From: DASRAA01 sp963814165
GTDB taxonomy: Bacteria > Acidobacteriota > Terriglobia > Terriglobales > Acidobacteriaceae
Direction of reading: 5' to 3'
Assembly (NCBI GenBank): GCA_963814165.1
Contig: CAWFBW010000001.1
Coordinates: forward strand, 62,001 to 126,000
Length of the DNA: 64,000 bases
Both the position numbers and the translations under genes were made by a program. Positions 62,726 to 64,000 of this stretch are shown one piece after another. Numbering within the stretch: the first letter of the stretch is position 1; every line of letters starts with the position of its first letter. A model generated the notes under the pieces. The model had not been told where the DNA came from. It did no database searches and saw nothing but the letters and a program-made list of their open reading frames with translations.

Positions 62726-63700
62726 ATGAAGACCCCGCTGTCAGTTATTGTTTTGGACACACGGTTCACGGGCGTATTGCTGGTGGTTCTATTGGCGCTA
62801 GCTGGTTCGGCAGGCGCTTCGACGTTCACCTACTCGACAGGCACAAACCTCACGCTCGGAACCGCACAAAACCTGACTCTCGCACCGGATTTGGTCATCG
62901 GGCAGGTGGCGCCGAATTTCACTTTGGCGACGGCTCAGCCCGTAAGTCCTCAGTTCATGGCATACGACGTCCTGGGTACGATCGATGCCACACACACGCA
63001 GGAGTACTTCGGCTTCGGGGCAAATCTCAACGACAATATCAACATGCTGCTGCGTCCGGTCAATCCCACGACCCAGCTCACCGAGCTTCTGCTGTATGAC
63101 AATCTCTCGAACCTGGTTGCAATAGCCTCCGGAAACTATGTCGACGGCGTATCTTCGACTATTCAATTCTTTGTGCCTGCAACCGGGACGTGGTATGCCC
63201 AGGTGACAAGCCAGCCGTCTCCAGCGACGTATCAGTACGACTTACGCTTTTTCTCGCCTCTTGCCGCGCCCTACACCACCGACGTTGTCGGCAACTTCAA
63301 TAATGTGACGAAACCAAATTTCTATTCCATCAGCGCCAACCAGTCCGATAACCTGCATTTTGACCTCATGCCAACCACCGTGGGTCAGCTAACCGAATTG
63401 CTGCTCTACGACAACAATGGCAATCTCGTTGCCATCGCCAGCGGCAATGGTTCAGACGGCTTGTCGTCGGTCATCGATTTCACGGTGCCGTTCGGCGAAG
63501 GTGGCAATTGGACTGCTGAAGTGGCTACGCAGAACTCAAACTTGTATCGCTACGATTTGCTCATCCAGGGTGATACCGGGGTCGGCCCCGTCAACCCATT
63601 CTCACCGCCGGCCGTCGTTCCCGAACCATCGTCGCTGCTGCTGATGGGCACGGGCCTGTTGACTGCGATTGGGGCAGTGCGGCGGAAGTTGCGCCGTTAA
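62726..63700 (+). CDS. PEP-CTERM secreted protein with duplicated PPC-like domain
   Basis: A 324-residue exported protein. The ATG at 62726 follows GGAGGAAAGC, better than the one at 62696. A signal peptide (VLLVVLLALAGSAGA) is followed by two similar blocks: LTELLLYDNLSNLVAIASGN and LTELLLYDNNGNLVAIASGN, each preceded by VVGNFN/NDNINML-type strands. These are typical of pre-peptidase C-terminal (PPC) beta-sandwiches. It ends VPEPSSLLLMGTGLLTAIGA then VRRK. No catalytic domain is present, so a matrix or adhesion role is likelier. Confidence 0.88.
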   Translation: MKTPLSVIVLDTRFTGVLLVVLLALAGSAGASTFTYSTGTNLTLGTAQNLTLAPDLVIGQVAPNFTLATAQPVSPQFMAYDVLGTIDATHTQEYFGFGANLNDNINMLLRPVNPTTQLTELLLYDNLSNLVAIASGNYVDGVSSTIQFFVPATGTWYAQVTSQPSPATYQYDLRFFSPLAAPYTTDVVGNFNNVTKPNFYSISANQSDNLHFDLMPTTVGQLTELLLYDNNGNLVAIASGNGSDGLSSVIDFTVPFGEGGNWTAEVATQNSNLYRYDLLIQGDTGVGPVNPFSPPAVVPEPSSLLLMGTGLLTAIGAVRRKLRR

Positions 63701-63723
63701 TCTGCTAACGAATCTTGCTAGCG

Positions 63724-63752
63724 AGCCGCCTAGCCAGGGTGGCTTTTGATTT
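63724..63752 (+). terminator. Terminator after the last PEP-CTERM gene
   Basis: AGCCGCC (63724-63730) pairs with GGTGGCT (63738-63744) with one G-T pair and a 7-nt loop, followed by TTTGATTT. Confidence 0.6.
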
Positions 63753-63870
63753 GAGGCCTCTGGTGCCCAGCCCCAATCGGCCTGTATCTGGCGATCGGGT
63801 GGGAACGGCGGGCCCATTTCGCAGCTCTGCCGCGCTGGCATGGTATGTTCAAGGATTCAGGACCCTAGCG

Positions 63871-64000
63871 ATGATCCGCTCCTACAAAGGCATCTGGCCC
63901 ACCGTTCCCGACTCCTGCTACGTGGACGAGTCCGCGCAGGTGATCGGCGACGTCGTGCTCAGCGAGAACGCCAGCATCTGGATGAACGCCGTCGTGCGCG
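63871..64000 (+). CDS. Gamma-carbonic anhydrase-like hexapeptide protein, 5-prime end
   Basis: It begins MIRSYKGIWPTVPDSCYVDE at the ATG at 63871 and continues SAQVIGDVVLSENASIWMNA, the left-handed beta-helix start of the YrdA/gamma-carbonic anhydrase family. The gene runs off the window after 43 codons, so the metal-binding His residues cannot be seen. Activity is therefore unproved. Confidence 0.85.
   Translation, partial: MIRSYKGIWPTVPDSCYVDESAQVIGDVVLSENASIWMNAVVR

Overview
The window looks like chromosomal DNA of an Acidobacteriota species, probably Terriglobia (subdivision 1). The signs are two Oar-like TonB-dependent receptors with an N-terminal carboxypeptidase-regulatory domain, a transmembrane Ser/Thr kinase with TPR repeats, a protein of the VWFA-related Acidobacterial family, five PEP-CTERM secreted proteins, and dispersed palindromic repeats of kinds common in this phylum. 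No rRNA, tRNA, CRISPR array or prophage was seen. Housekeeping and accessory genes are interleaved.

Layout: 1-8.5 kb, on the minus strand, holds a cut-off receptor, the kinase and an M16 peptidase. 8.6-12.9 kb holds an acyltransferase, a transglutaminase-like protein and a D,D-dipeptidase, with aroA divergent; all four are broken by frameshifts. 12.9-18.6 kb holds an RGG-tailed polynucleotide-kinase-like protein and a glycolytic cluster gap-pgk-(lipoprotein)-(64 aa)-macro domain-tpiA. 18.7-24.5 kb holds a DUF1778/GNAT toxin-antitoxin pair, a small PD-(D/E)xK protein, a fused branched-chain 2-oxoacid dehydrogenase E1, a phosphoglycolate phosphatase and two small proteins. 24.7-30.3 kb holds the second receptor, rpsU, a zinc-ribbon protein and mtaB. 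30.3-35.5 kb holds three PEP-CTERM genes, an IS630-type element and a probable cyclic-di-GMP riboswitch. 35.6-42.5 kb is a translation and division block: infC-rpmI-rplT-(hypothetical)-pheS-pheT, DinB, a coiled-coil protein and zapA. 42.5-53.5 kb holds a PEP-CTERM gene, secreted and membrane proteins, lgt, an FKBP, an EfpL-like factor and a sigma/anti-sigma unit. 53.7-64 kb holds a pseudouridine synthase, a VWA protein, a membrane J-domain protein, an AlbA_2 protein, ilvA, a VOC protein, a persulfide-dioxygenase/rhodanese fusion between two paralogous small membrane proteins, a PEP-CTERM gene and the start of a gamma-carbonic anhydrase.

About twenty single-base indels interrupt otherwise conserved genes, including the normally essential aroA, pheS and pheT. 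They cluster at 8.6-12, 36-39, 47 and 54 kb and are more likely consensus or assembly errors than real decay. One frameshift, in the IS630 transposase at an A8 run, looks natural.

The most interesting non-coding signals are: the cyclic-di-GMP-I-like riboswitch before a PEP-CTERM gene; a non-canonical AUC start for infC; -10 boxes only 6-10 nt from several start codons, suggesting leaderless or nearly leaderless mRNAs; a promoter overlapped by repeats before the toxin-antitoxin pair; a hairpin that hides the ribosome binding site at 51.4 kb; and palindromic repeats placed in gaps between convergent genes.
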